Translations under genes and position numbers: made by a program
Origin: a virus
Reading direction: 5' to 3' (one strand)
Virus record (IMG/VR): IMGVR_UViG_3300025645_000016
Span: 1 to 44,715 of that record
DNA: 44,715 bases
The notes under the pieces: model-generated
Database searches by the model: none
Seen by the model: only the letters and a program-made list of their open reading frames with translations
Told to the model about the DNA's origin: nothing
Shown: positions 1 through 8,511 of the stretch, piece after piece
Layout: each line of letters begins with the position of its first letter
How positions within the stretch are numbered: position 1 is the stretch's first letter

Positions 1-127
1 TAGGTTAGCCATTGCCAAAGGTGCATTTGGTTTGAATACTCCGCTTATTTTGCCCTTTTCTGACTGTGAACCGCTTGGGTTTACACTCTCAATAGGAGCT
101 AAACTATTAGGAAGCATTAAGCAAATA
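1..127. repeat. Terminal direct repeat (left copy)
   Basis: Bases 1-127 are identical to 44589-44715. The minus-strand gene crossing this point stays open when the ends are joined, so this is the overlap of a circular assembly rather than two real copies. A length of 127 matches a common assembler k-mer size. It shows a closed genome, or a circularly permuted one. It is not evidence of short physical terminal repeats. Confidence 0.95.
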
Positions 128-1527
128 CCATCGTTTCCAAATTCATCTGGATTATTAAAGATAGTTTGTATATCAGTAAATATATTTGACGAACTATAGT
201 TTTTTACACCATTTGCACATGGGTTGCCGTTATACTCAATAGGTACACCTTTGAAATCTATATCCTTTTCTAGACTATCAAATGATTCACTTAATGGTAT
301 ATCTGAATTATCAAAAGTAACCTTGTTTTTATTCTCTATCCATTTACCACCATCTATAGCCGTTAAATCAATAGGATTACCTGTTAATAAGTCTTTGTAA
401 TGTTCAATTATTAGCCTTTTTGTACCTTCATCTATGGTCCAATAACAGTTTAATTTACCTTGTATTATTTCCTTTAATATAGTTGATAATGTTGTCGTTT
501 CTACTGTAGCAGGTAAACTAGCGGTTGGGCTTCTTACATCACTAATAGAATGCAATTGGATGCCCTTTGTACTACTTGGATTGTTACCAGTTACAGGGTT
601 TGTATCCCTTCTTAAAAACCTACTTTGTACATCTAAATCTGGGCAAACTTGATTAAGACCATAATCTATTACTTCATCTAAATTACGACCATTACCAAAG
701 GTTACATTGCCTCCATAAGCTTCTACCGCTCTATTATAATCGAACCATAAGTAATTAGCTATGCCTGACAAAACTGTAGATTTAACTAAAACCCAATTTT
801 GATTGTCTGCTGTAATCGCTGGTGGAGCAGGGGATAATTGAAACGACCAAGCAGCAGCCACACAAGGGATAGAATCTAAAGCATCCGCACGTCTTACCCA
901 ATCCGCTATGCCTTGATTACATCTATTATAAAACAACTCCCAACCTGTGCCGTCTGGTGGTTGTGGTTCTCCTGCTTGACAATATGTAGATACTTTTTCA
1001 TAAGCAAATACACTAATTGCAAATAGGGGCGTACTAGCCGAATTACCACAATTCAAATAAGCACCAAAAAATGGTTTAGATTTATCATTTATGCCACCAA
1101 CATCAAAGACTAATTCTGGTACGGCTGCATAATCAGAACTAACAATATTAGGGGTTTGTAATAAGTTAAACTCTCTATCAATAGAATCAATCAAGCATTG
1201 ATATAAAGTGTCTGCTTTGGGGCTAACAGTAAAGGTCTTATTTACTTTGTCATCTTCGCCAATAGAATAAGTAAAATAGCCATCATAAATAGGCATTTCG
1301 ATACGTCCACACTTCTCTATAATTTGGAAGGTTATTTTTTGACATTCTCCATGCAGTAAAATAAAATCGTAGGCATCAAATCTAAACACTAAATCGCCAG
1401 ACAACTCTTTTACGTGTTGATATGCTCCGTTGTCGGTTACTAAATTAGTAGCTATCTTAATATCTCCTATATTATAAGGGCTGTATAGCTGACCATTTAG
1501 CTTAAATATGTATTGACTTGTGTTCAT
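1..1527 (-). CDS. Virion structural protein, N-terminal part of a gene crossing the circle join
   Basis: The frame is open without a stop from the ATG at 1527 to base 1 and continues in frame from 44588 to the TAG at 44352, giving 588 codons (587 aa). The start directly follows the stop of the MuF-like gene (TAA at 1530-1528). The protein begins MNTSQYIFKLNGQLYSPYN and is rich in beta-type, Asn/Thr/Ser-containing segments. I do not recognise a family. Its position between the minor head protein and the neck genes suggests a virion protein, possibly tail-associated. The 509 codons in this part cannot be interpreted without the C-terminal part at the other end of the window. Confidence 0.85.
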   Translation of the reverse strand, partial: MNTSQYIFKLNGQLYSPYNIGDIKIATNLVTDNGAYQHVKELSGDLVFRFDAYDFILLHGECQKITFQIIEKCGRIEMPIYDGYFTYSIGEDDKVNKTFTVSPKADTLYQCLIDSIDREFNLLQTPNIVSSDYAAVPELVFDVGGINDKSKPFFGAYLNCGNSASTPLFAISVFAYEKVSTYCQAGEPQPPDGTGWELFYNRCNQGIADWVRRADALDSIPCVAAAWSFQLSPAPPAITADNQNWVLVKSTVLSGIANYLWFDYNRAVEAYGGNVTFGNGRNLDEVIDYGLNQVCPDLDVQSRFLRRDTNPVTGNNPSSTKGIQLHSISDVRSPTASLPATVETTTLSTILKEIIQGKLNCYWTIDEGTKRLIIEHYKDLLTGNPIDLTAIDGGKWIENKNKVTFDNSDIPLSESFDSLEKDIDFKGVPIEYNGNPCANGVKNYSSSNIFTDIQTIFNNPDEFGNDGICLMLPNSLAPIESVNPSGSQSEKGKISGVFKPNAPLAMANL

Positions 1528-2397
1528 TTATTTATCAAATTTACTCTTTTCTATTGTCTTATCTATTCTTTTTGCAAGTTCGTACGTTATCCAGTTCAAA
1601 TCATGCCTACAATTATAACCACCTAGATCAATAACCATTATGTGATTCTTCTTTTTGCCTTGGAAATCTAAGTCCTCCCAACTATTAATCGTTTCTCTAT
1701 TATACACATTATTTATACGACTATCGCAAAAATGTCGTGTTGTTTTTATTTCAGTACCTGCATATATAGCGTAATTCAATTTCAACGCCTTACTAAATTG
1801 CTCGTCTAATGCACGGCTATAGGTTTGGAACTCTTCTATCCCATTTCTGTATTGATAGCCCTCTATTAGCCCCATTTTGCCCTCTACGCCTTTTATTTGG
1901 TCGCTTAATACTGTTTGTATCTCTGTTACACTCGTTGTAGCTGTTACGGCGTTCCTTAGCGTACTTTGTAGCTGCTTTTGTATCTCTGTATTATCAAATA
2001 TTTCATTAACAAATGATGTAGAAGATATTTGAGCACGATTAAATATTGCATCACTTGTAGCAGCTTTAGCCCCTAATGTATTAAAGTAGCCACCTGTTAA
2101 TTTTTCAAGCCCTAAGAATGACTTTAGATAATACTTTGCTAAGTCCTTATCTATATTATCCCTAATGAATTTCTTTAACTTAACAGGACTTGCTATTTTT
2201 TTTAAGTTCTTAGTGCTGTTTTTTATGTTGCCATTGTCGTCTATATCTAAGGAAGGTACAAAAGTATTTAACATAAAAGCATTAAGGCGTTTTTGAGCAA
2301 TTAAAGAGCGTTTCATTAGCCCTTTTTCGTTTGCTAGAATCTGCTTAGTCCTTTTAGCTCCTTTTTTCTTTAGCTCTGTTATAGTAGGTAATGCCAT
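1528..2397 (-). CDS. MuF-like minor head protein
   Basis: A 289-aa protein directly after the portal gene (start 2397, portal stop 2399). The first ~110 residues are Lys-rich and helical. The C-terminus carries the signature of the phage Mu gpF / SPP1 gp7 family: a T-x-R-x-x-C/xxR-x-N-x-V block at residues 220-232 (TRHFCDSRINNVYNRE), a Trp at 240, and the closing GGYNCRH motif at 259-265. Members are minor capsid proteins that accompany the portal in the prohead and may be ejected with the DNA. The portal-MuF order is the usual one. Family assignment rests on the C-terminal motif; the function is inferred from the family. Confidence 0.75.
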   Translation of the reverse strand: MALPTITELKKKGAKRTKQILANEKGLMKRSLIAQKRLNAFMLNTFVPSLDIDDNGNIKNSTKNLKKIASPVKLKKFIRDNIDKDLAKYYLKSFLGLEKLTGGYFNTLGAKAATSDAIFNRAQISSTSFVNEIFDNTEIQKQLQSTLRNAVTATTSVTEIQTVLSDQIKGVEGKMGLIEGYQYRNGIEEFQTYSRALDEQFSKALKLNYAIYAGTEIKTTRHFCDSRINNVYNRETINSWEDLDFQGKKKNHIMVIDLGGYNCRHDLNWITYELAKRIDKTIEKSKFDK

Positions 2398-2398
2398 C

Positions 2399-4189
2399 TT
2401 ATTCTATTTCTGACCTATCAATAGATTCTACTATAGATTCCGATTCTAGAGCTAAATCGATGTAAATTTGCGTAACCTCGTCCACTATTTTCTTTTGTTC
2501 TTCGTGTGGTTTTAAAGTAAACATAGGATATTTAAACCTAATATCGTTGGTAATTTGGCTAAAGTTTAAAGCTAATGTTCGCTGTAGGCTCTTACTTGGT
2601 AATGATTGAATAATGCTAGATTTTAACTCATTATCTACAGATGAAAACGGCAAGAATTTACGCATAACATCGTGTACTTTCATAAATGCCGTATTGTGCT
2701 TATTTTGCTTTAATAAAATACGTTTATCTATGCTCTCAAGCGTCTCAGGATTCGCATTAGCATCTGTAGCTACCTTTCTAAGCATTAGTAAATCCGCTTC
2801 TGTTTCTAAATTATAGTTATTCGTGTACACTAGTCTAGGGGCAACATCTTTTATGTCTTTAGTGTCTGCTATTACTCTTATAAAGAAGTCAAAAGCAGCT
2901 ACAGGGCTTTGTGTAAAGTCGTATAGAACATCATAAGCCGTATCATAGTAGTTTTGATTCTCTGTTGCTGTTACGGCTACATTAGACTTAGTGTTTAAGT
3001 CCACACCAAAAATAGTTTTAGATATTTTACCGCTCATTTTATCAAGTTCTTCAATCTGTACCTTTAAAATCTCAATTGGTGGAGTAGAATATGCTGCTAA
3101 ATCAGACGGTTTAATATTGTTTTCTCCATCTTTAATAGCCAACTGTATAACACTTTGACCGCTTGTCATTGTCTTCCCTCCTGTCCCTTTGCAAACGTGG
3201 CAACTGTTACCGCTTGGCTGTAGCGTACCACCCTTACATTGATTACCGCTGTGTATATCTACATAGTCACATGGTTGGTAATACTCGTATCGCATTGGGA
3301 ACGTGTGCAAAAATGTTGTTATATCCTTCATACTGCCTAAATCTACTAACTCTTTATAGTTAGGCATAGCATTGTGCCAATATGATACAAAAGACGTGTT
3401 ATTTGTAATAGGGTCTTTAATATAGCCGTACTGATGTAAAGGTAAAAAGTCTAAAGGATTCTCATACGCAAAAGTATAGTATATCTTCTCTTCTATCATT
3501 TCAGAAGATACAGCCTGTTCAAAGTTGTAAGCCTCGTAGTAGTTAGAATTATCTAATATATCTTTTATTAACTCAAAAGTAACGTAATACAATCCGTTTG
3601 ACTCAAAAGTATAATAAACTGGAACATCTTTAGCTAGTAGTTTCTTTTCTTTGAAGTACGAAACAGAATCTAGATTGAATAAAACAGCTTCTATTATTGC
3701 ACCTTTATTTTTGTTAATCCAATATACATTTTTTGAACTAAACAAAGAAGGATTAAAACTATCATCGCCTTGTGGGTTGTTGTAATACTTAATCCAAGTT
3801 ACACTATTAGGATCAATAGTATTTTGTAGTAATGATTCGCTTTCTATGTAATCTAGTAACTGTTCGCCATTACTGCCTAGTTGATTAGTATATACAGATA
3901 TAGCCTTTGTAACTTCTTCTTTAGATGAATACTCGAACTTTTGTTTATCTGCTCTAAATACACGCTTTATTTGATTAGCGTTTCTTGCTACTTCTGCACC
4001 TGTTCTAAATTGTGTAAGCCTTACCCTTTGTTCTTTTTCCTCTTTTGTTTCTTGTTTCCTTAGGCTAGTAATTAGCTTATCTATTCCAATACCAAAAGCA
4101 TACATGTTGTAACTATTCATAACTTCTACAGTCCTCGTATAGTTAGCGTGTCTTTGTCCTAGTATTACTCTTTTTGTTATCTCTTGCAT
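2399..4189 (-). CDS. Portal protein
   Basis: A 596-aa protein between terL and the MuF-like gene, the standard portal position. The length fits a portal, the dodecameric ring at the capsid vertex through which DNA is packaged. Typical features are the long helical C-terminal half and the segment around residues 380-410 (ISKTIFGVDLNTKSNVAVTA), which resembles the stem/clip region of Bacteroidota phage portals. Unusually, Cys307, Cys318, Cys330 and Cys333 lie in a loop containing C-H-V-C-K-G-T-G, which resembles one half of a DnaJ-type zinc knuckle. Identification is by position, size and general composition, not by a single diagnostic motif. Confidence 0.8.
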   Translation of the reverse strand: MQEITKRVILGQRHANYTRTVEVMNSYNMYAFGIGIDKLITSLRKQETKEEKEQRVRLTQFRTGAEVARNANQIKRVFRADKQKFEYSSKEEVTKAISVYTNQLGSNGEQLLDYIESESLLQNTIDPNSVTWIKYYNNPQGDDSFNPSLFSSKNVYWINKNKGAIIEAVLFNLDSVSYFKEKKLLAKDVPVYYTFESNGLYYVTFELIKDILDNSNYYEAYNFEQAVSSEMIEEKIYYTFAYENPLDFLPLHQYGYIKDPITNNTSFVSYWHNAMPNYKELVDLGSMKDITTFLHTFPMRYEYYQPCDYVDIHSGNQCKGGTLQPSGNSCHVCKGTGGKTMTSGQSVIQLAIKDGENNIKPSDLAAYSTPPIEILKVQIEELDKMSGKISKTIFGVDLNTKSNVAVTATENQNYYDTAYDVLYDFTQSPVAAFDFFIRVIADTKDIKDVAPRLVYTNNYNLETEADLLMLRKVATDANANPETLESIDKRILLKQNKHNTAFMKVHDVMRKFLPFSSVDNELKSSIIQSLPSKSLQRTLALNFSQITNDIRFKYPMFTLKPHEEQKKIVDEVTQIYIDLALESESIVESIDRSEIE

Positions 4190-4211
4190 CAGTTATTATA
4201 TTTATACAAAT

Positions 4212-5663
4212 TTAACGTTTTTTAGCTAAAAAACCTAATGTAGTGGGATGACATACAAAATAAGTAAATGCGTCTAAGTGATGACCATCTCTTTTTTTCT
4301 TGTTCATCTCCCCGTTTGAACCTTGCACACAATATTTTAAGTCCTTCCTTAATTCTTTGCAATCTTCATGTATTTTAATTCTAACAGGTATTAGACCGCT
4401 AAATAGGAGGTTTATAAAGTTAGCCCTACCCAAAGAACCTTTTGCTATGTTGGCATACTTAGGATTTGATTTTGGTATTCGTTCAATAGGTATTGCATCT
4501 AATCCCTCTTTTAAGTCCATAAACAATGTCTTAACATCACGTGTGCCGTTCCTATGATTACCACTAGCATCGCCATACAAGAACACCCCATTTGATAAAT
4601 CAAACCTATTCCCCAACTCCTCGCCTAAACTCCTAGAATCGTTCCTGGGGTGTGTCATAGCCATTTCATCTATTACCGATAACTGATAGTAGTTTTCGTA
4701 CCCATTCCAAAACCCATTTTCAATATATTCTAATTGGAAAACTAAACCAGACATGTAGGGCTCGACATTAAAATCTACTGAATAATGTAGTGGTAATTTA
4801 TCGTTTACTTTTACATTAGATTTAACGTGCTTTGCTTCTGAATACTTATGTATAAAAGCATTACCATCTATTATCTGCCCCCAACGCCCTAAAGTATAGA
4901 CATCGTAATGACTTGACGATAAACTAGACATTAGATTTAATGATGCAATATAGCCACCATCTAAAAAACGATTATGCTTGTATGTTGTATTAATTACTCT
5001 TGTAGTAATTATTTCGGTTTGTTCTATATCGTAAAAATCAATGTATTTAACCTCTTGTTTGAACTCCCAAACATTCTTATCTAAATACTTTAAATCAAAG
5101 ATATTAGACGGCATGTGGGCTTCTCCTTTTAGTTGTGGCTCTACATATTTAGCTACCCAATGTTCGGCATCAATTGGATTGAATGCAGCTACTAATTGCT
5201 TAGGGTAAACAGAATGACCTCTAAGCCTAATTATCAACTGCAACCACTCCGACTCTGAAAACTCTGTAACCTCTTCAACATAGATAGACGTAACACCTTC
5301 TAAAGACTTAATCTTTTCCTCATTATCAAGCCCCATCATAAAGATAACGTTGCCATTTACTTTATATTCAAGTGTCCTTTCTACTTTATTAACTTTGAAC
5401 ATTGACCAGAGTCCAAACCCTTTTATTATCTTTATTATACCATCCCAAATAGACTTACTAATACTTGTTGCTACCTTTCTAAGAACTAATATTTTATGGT
5501 TGCCGTCATGCTCTGTTAATATGCGTTTTACTATCCTGTAATACATATCTACACTCTTGCCACTACCACCACCACCAAAATAAAACAAGTACCTACCTTT
5601 GTAATCAGGCACGTACTTTGAATATATTGGGTTTGTTTTATATGTTAGTCTAGCTATCGGCAT
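4212..5663 (-). CDS. terL: Terminase large subunit
   Basis: A 483-aa packaging motor and headful/cos nuclease. The ATPase half has a Walker A motif GGGGSGKS at residues 30-37, a Walker B-like segment TSIYVEEVTEF at 125-135 with the acidic pair E130/E131, and a FNP coupling motif at 161-163. The RNase H-like nuclease half has Asp297 (HYSVDFNV), Asp365 (YGDASG) and the C-terminal acidic site near residues 459-464 (DGHHLDA). All expected catalytic positions are present and the length is typical. It overlaps terS by 14 bases, which implies translational coupling, and lies upstream of the portal gene. Confidence 0.95.
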   Translation of the reverse strand: MPIARLTYKTNPIYSKYVPDYKGRYLFYFGGGGSGKSVDMYYRIVKRILTEHDGNHKILVLRKVATSISKSIWDGIIKIIKGFGLWSMFKVNKVERTLEYKVNGNVIFMMGLDNEEKIKSLEGVTSIYVEEVTEFSESEWLQLIIRLRGHSVYPKQLVAAFNPIDAEHWVAKYVEPQLKGEAHMPSNIFDLKYLDKNVWEFKQEVKYIDFYDIEQTEIITTRVINTTYKHNRFLDGGYIASLNLMSSLSSSHYDVYTLGRWGQIIDGNAFIHKYSEAKHVKSNVKVNDKLPLHYSVDFNVEPYMSGLVFQLEYIENGFWNGYENYYQLSVIDEMAMTHPRNDSRSLGEELGNRFDLSNGVFLYGDASGNHRNGTRDVKTLFMDLKEGLDAIPIERIPKSNPKYANIAKGSLGRANFINLLFSGLIPVRIKIHEDCKELRKDLKYCVQGSNGEMNKKKRDGHHLDAFTYFVCHPTTLGFLAKKR

Positions 5664-6162
5664 CGTCTATAATTTCAACATTTTTTAGAACATCGACTAC
5701 ATTAGTTTCAGTCCTTTGTGTGGTCCATCCATGATTATGTGACAAATTAGCCAGTCCTACAGCCGTTTTAATAGTGCCGTTTTCAGTAGCTTCTATCAAG
5801 TTAGTTCTTACTATTTCCTTCAAAACTAAAAGTGTTCGCAAAACAGTTTCACTATTTGAGTGTTTTTTAGCCATCACATTAAACCAATCAGACAGCATTC
5901 TAAACTTAGAAGCAACAGCTAAAAGTGTGGTAGGTCTTTTAGTTATAGTGTGCTTTTCTACGCTTGTTGTATCTCCATTGTCTGATTGAATAGTCTTAGT
6001 TTTCTTTATTACCTCACATACTATATCAGTAGTGGCATACTCTATCATTTTATCAAGCATTTCAAGCGTAGCATCTTCTGTCCATACCTCTGCGTTCTTA
6101 TTGCCCTCTAATGCTTTACTTATCTTTTCCTTTGATTCCTTTGTATGTTTCTTATCCTTCAT
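5650..6162 (-). CDS. terS: Terminase small subunit
   Basis: A 170-aa protein directly upstream of and overlapping terL, the classical place for the small subunit, which recognises packaging-site DNA and regulates TerL. The N-terminus HTKESKEKISKALEGN (residues 6-21) matches the NUMOD3-type DNA-binding helix motif known from GIY-YIG homing endonucleases, consistent with DNA binding. The middle is helical and suited to oligomerisation, and the C-terminus is acidic (DVLKNVEIIDDADS), plausibly the TerL contact. Assignment is mainly by context, supported by the DNA-binding-like N-terminus. Confidence 0.8.
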   Translation of the reverse strand: MKDKKHTKESKEKISKALEGNKNAEVWTEDATLEMLDKMIEYATTDIVCEVIKKTKTIQSDNGDTTSVEKHTITKRPTTLLAVASKFRMLSDWFNVMAKKHSNSETVLRTLLVLKEIVRTNLIEATENGTIKTAVGLANLSHNHGWTTQRTETNVVDVLKNVEIIDDADS

Positions 6163-6165
6163 CTG

Positions 6166-6576
6166 CTATATCATTTTTTTAAACCCTATACTAATAGGCA
6201 TAAATAAAAATTTAGTTTCTGCTTTAGTATCTAATTCTACATAAGATCCAATCTCTACTATATCATCTAACTTGGTTCTAATTCTATACCTAAAACCTAG
6301 CTCAACACTATTGGTTAATTCCTTATCTACTTTTTGAACATAAGCACAACTAAACTGGATTGTATTACCAAAAATAAAACCAATCTTTATTTTATCTACA
6401 GCAGCAGCAACAAAGAAAGAAGTATTATCTATTGCATATTCTACTGAAAATGTAGCTATTGATTTATTTAATCCTAGTTTATTGTTAAACGTTGGAGTTA
6501 TTGAAGCCCCTAAATACATTTGCCCTGACATCGTCAAAGAAAGAAGCATTAGTATTGTTATTGATATTGTTTTCAT
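6166..6576 (-). CDS. Secreted, outer-membrane beta-barrel-like small protein
   Basis: A 136-aa protein beginning with a clear Sec signal peptide (MKTISITILMLLSLTMSG, cleavage probably around residue 18-19). The rest alternates hydrophobic and polar residues in about eight short strands (for example TFSVEYAID, VELGFRYRI, FLFMPISIGF), the pattern of a small OmpW/OmpX-like barrel. The last strand is followed by only four residues, KKMI. A phage protein of this kind could modify the host outer membrane, for instance for superinfection exclusion or late lysis, but this is inference. It lies between small unknown genes and terS, with its start inside the preceding ORF. Confidence 0.6.
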   Translation of the reverse strand: MKTISITILMLLSLTMSGQMYLGASITPTFNNKLGLNKSIATFSVEYAIDNTSFFVAAAVDKIKIGFIFGNTIQFSCAYVQKVDKELTNSVELGFRYRIRTKLDDIVEIGSYVELDTKAETKFLFMPISIGFKKMI

Positions 6577-6658
6577 AATTCAAGTCTTTTAGTATCTCAT
6601 CTAATTCTCTAATCATATTCTCAATAAAGAAATTAAACGCTATTTGTCTTTTGCTCAT
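6485..6658 (-). CDS. Small hypothetical protein overlapping the barrel-like gene
   Basis: A 57-aa ORF starting MSKRQIAFNFFIENM. Its ATG overlaps the stop of the upstream gene as TAATG, so it is probably translated by coupling. The 3' 92 bases overlap the following gene in another frame. The protein is helical and Asn-rich toward the C-terminus. No family is recognised. The first residues are echoed in a 12-codon mini-ORF at 6927-6965 (MTKRQIAFDL then stop), which suggests a decayed duplication. Confidence 0.45.
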   Translation of the reverse strand: MSKRQIAFNFFIENMIRELDEILKDLNYENNINNNTNASFFDDVRANVFRGFNNSNV

Positions 6659-6894
6659 TATATTTTCGGTAATTCGTGCCAACCAATTATTTTGTACTTA
6701 TTTGAATCGTCTGAATGATTTGAATATTCATGTATTCCACATTCGTGAAAATAAAACCTATCATCGGCTTTATCATACCACGCTAATTCGTAGGTAAGAT
6801 TCCATTTCTTTTGCATGCTGTCGTAAATAGACACTTTAAGCAACAAATATTTTTCCTTCCCTGTTGGTTTTTTATCTATGCTATTAAATTCCAT
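6658..6894 (-). CDS. Small hypothetical protein (DUF551-like ending)
   Basis: A 78-aa protein (MEFNSIDKKPTGKEKYLLL). The layout of an opening beta segment, then a W-Y-D segment, then an ending IIGWHELPKI resembles the short DUF551 proteins common in phages, whose last residues are typically V-x-x-W-x-x-LP. Function unknown. The leader contains AAAACTTAATAATGG, and the stop overlaps the next start. Confidence 0.6.
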   Translation of the reverse strand: MEFNSIDKKPTGKEKYLLLKVSIYDSMQKKWNLTYELAWYDKADDRFYFHECGIHEYSNHSDDSNKYKIIGWHELPKI

Positions 6895-6957
6895 TATTAA
6901 GTTTTTTTATTATGTATACCATCTTTTTACTTATCCAAGTCAAACGCTATTTGTCGC

Positions 6958-7197
6958 TTAGTCATCTAATAAATCATTTGGTTTACTTATAAAAGCGTTT
7001 TTAAATTGTCTTATCATTTCAGCACCAAAGTTTTGCAAAACTAAAATAAATGATTGATGATGTTCAATAACCATTTTTACTGTAGCAATAACTTGTCTTA
7101 TCCCATATGGAATAAACACAATCAAAAAATACAATATAAACGGCAAAACTAAGAAATAAAAAACAAGACCTTCTATAGTGAAAAACAAATCAATCAT
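6958..7197 (-). CDS. Small membrane protein
   Basis: A 79-aa protein. Residues 1-38 form one long or two closely spaced hydrophobic segments (DLFFTIEGLVFYFLVLPFI, then LYFLIVFIPYGI), followed by an amphipathic helix and a polar tail ending PNDLLDD. It is probably an inner-membrane protein. A holin-like role is possible from size and topology, but the gene is not next to the endolysin and there is no family match. Confidence 0.55.
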   Translation of the reverse strand: MIDLFFTIEGLVFYFLVLPFILYFLIVFIPYGIRQVIATVKMVIEHHQSFILVLQNFGAEMIRQFKNAFISKPNDLLDD

Positions 7198-7233
7198 ATA
7201 AATATAATTTTTAACATTGCTTTTAAAATAAAA

Positions 7234-7270
7234 ACTACTAAACTAATAAAATGCTTAATAGAGTAGTAGT
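7234..7270 (-). terminator. Weak hairpin terminator candidate
   Basis: Inverted arms ACTACTA (7234-7240) and TAGTAGT (7264-7270), followed on the minus strand by TTTTTATTTT. It lies after the stop of the 59-aa gene at 7282. The stem is only 7 bp with a 23-nt loop, so termination is uncertain. Confidence 0.35.
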
Positions 7271-7281
7271 ATCTATGTAGT

Positions 7282-7461
7282 TTAGGCACTTGGTATGTCT
7301 ATTTTATTCTTAGATAGTTGCTCTTTCATTGGTTCTGATAAAACTCTTATAGATTCTCCTATAATTGCTACGTCTTCATCATAGCGGCTATATTCTGATA
7401 AGAAATTATAAGCCATTATTAAATTCTTCATTGCTTGTATCTGTTCTTTTGTATATTCCAT
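7282..7461 (-). CDS. Small hypothetical protein, 59 aa
   Basis: The ATG at 7461 overlaps the stop of the 112-aa gene upstream (TAATG), indicating translational coupling. The protein begins MEYTKEQIQAMKNLIMAYNF and is helical and acidic, ending KNKIDIPSA. No recognisable domain. Reported because of the coupled start and codon use like its neighbours. Confidence 0.6.
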   Translation of the reverse strand: MEYTKEQIQAMKNLIMAYNFLSEYSRYDEDVAIIGESIRVLSEPMKEQLSKNKIDIPSA

Positions 7462-7799
7462 TAGTTTAAATTTTCTTCTAGTTTTCGTTCTGACCTCTCA
7501 ATCAATTTAGAATAAGGCAGTATTTGAGTTATAGCGAATCCTATTTTTTGACAAACATTCTTTTGCCTTTCTGTCATTGCTTCATCATCAAAGGGAATCT
7601 CTAATACCTTTTGTAGCATTAGCCTAATTTGAAACCATGACATATTGTGGGCTGTTTCTAGTCTAAGCATATAAAGGCTAATATCTCCATTGCAATAATC
7701 ATCATACAATTGATTACAAAGGCTATTAAACGCTTCTACTCTTTCTTCTAGTTCGTCTAAATCTAGATTGTGCCTTTCTACTAGGTCTATATCTATCAT
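7461..7799 (-). CDS. Hypothetical helical protein, 112 aa
   Basis: Starts MIDIDLVERHNLDLDELEERVEAF. It is predicted almost wholly alpha-helical and acidic, with a conserved-looking central segment around W55 (NMSWFQIRLMLQKVLEIP). No family is recognised. It sits in a run of tightly packed small minus-strand genes, coupled to its downstream neighbour. Confidence 0.6.
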   Translation of the reverse strand: MIDIDLVERHNLDLDELEERVEAFNSLCNQLYDDYCNGDISLYMLRLETAHNMSWFQIRLMLQKVLEIPFDDEAMTERQKNVCQKIGFAITQILPYSKLIERSERKLEENLN

Positions 7800-7801
7800 T
7801 G

Positions 7802-7963
7802 TTAAAACGATTCTATATAAGCCTTTACGTCATCAAATAACAATCCCTCTGTAGCTGCTATATGCTGTATGCCTTCGTCTGTTGTTCCTTCTCCATTTTC
7901 AAAGCGTTCATTCACTTTAGTAAGTAAGTCAAACGCTGCTTTGTTTTCAATTAGAATATTCAT
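7802..7963 (-). CDS. Small hypothetical protein, 53 aa
   Basis: ATG at 7963, TAA at 7802, two bases before the start of the 112-aa gene. It begins MNILIENKAAFDLLTKVNER and ends VKAYIESF. Helical and acidic, no known family. The tight spacing on both sides supports a real gene. Confidence 0.55.
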   Translation of the reverse strand: MNILIENKAAFDLLTKVNERFENGEGTTDEGIQHIAATEGLLFDDVKAYIESF

Positions 7964-7984
7964 TATTTATTTATTTAGTTGTTA

Positions 7985-8440
7985 TTAATCTATTAGATGC
8001 TTTGATAAGTCTGAATTGCTATCATTTTTTGGCCTTTCAAAGTATTCCTGTCTAGCTTTCATATAAGTTTGATATATCTGAATACCAATAGAAAATCCTT
8101 TTATAAATCTTTGCCATCCATTCATGGCTTCCATCTTTTTAAACTCTTTTTCAAGTTCAGCATCAAAAGCTAATTGTGCAGCTTCTAGACGTTCGTTTTT
8201 TTCTGTCAGGTCTTTTACTTGATACTCCTTTTCAACTATTACACTGATAAGTTCAGTATTTGACATTTTATTATAGCTCATGTTGTTTGTTTTTAATTCT
8301 TCTATTGTGAATTTTAAGTAATCTAGACTGTATTTAAGTTTGTCGTAAATCCCTTTATTATCAAAGTAGAAATGAAAATATAAATGATTATAAGCATCCG
8401 CTATAGCATCTATATCTTCTTTAAGACATCCTTTACTCAT
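7985..8440 (-). CDS. Hypothetical protein with coiled coil and membrane-associating helix
   Basis: A 151-aa protein from the ATG at 8440 (MSKGCLKEDIDAIADAYN), preferred to an upstream ATG at 8500 that would add a hydrophobic stretch encoded in the leader. The centre (about residues 60-105) is heptad-like (EKEYQVKDLTEKNERLEAA). It is followed by GWQRFIKGFSIGIQIYQTYMK, an amphipathic or weakly membrane-binding helix. Function unknown. Confidence 0.55.
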   Translation of the reverse strand: MSKGCLKEDIDAIADAYNHLYFHFYFDNKGIYDKLKYSLDYLKFTIEELKTNNMSYNKMSNTELISVIVEKEYQVKDLTEKNERLEAAQLAFDAELEKEFKKMEAMNGWQRFIKGFSIGIQIYQTYMKARQEYFERPKNDSNSDLSKHLID

Positions 8441-8511
8441 TTTATTACGTTTTAGACTACTAATATACGACAAAATAAGGACAAAGTCAATTATATACAC
8501 ATATAATAAAC

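Noticed and set aside
1-127. Physical short direct terminal repeats of the virion DNA
   Set aside because: The repeat lies in the middle of a coding frame and has the size of an assembly overlap.
7028-7041. Perfect palindrome AGTTTTGCAAAACT
   Set aside because: It lies within a coding region, has the half-sites inverted relative to the TGCAAA operator and no promoter beside it; chance in A/T-rich DNA is likely.
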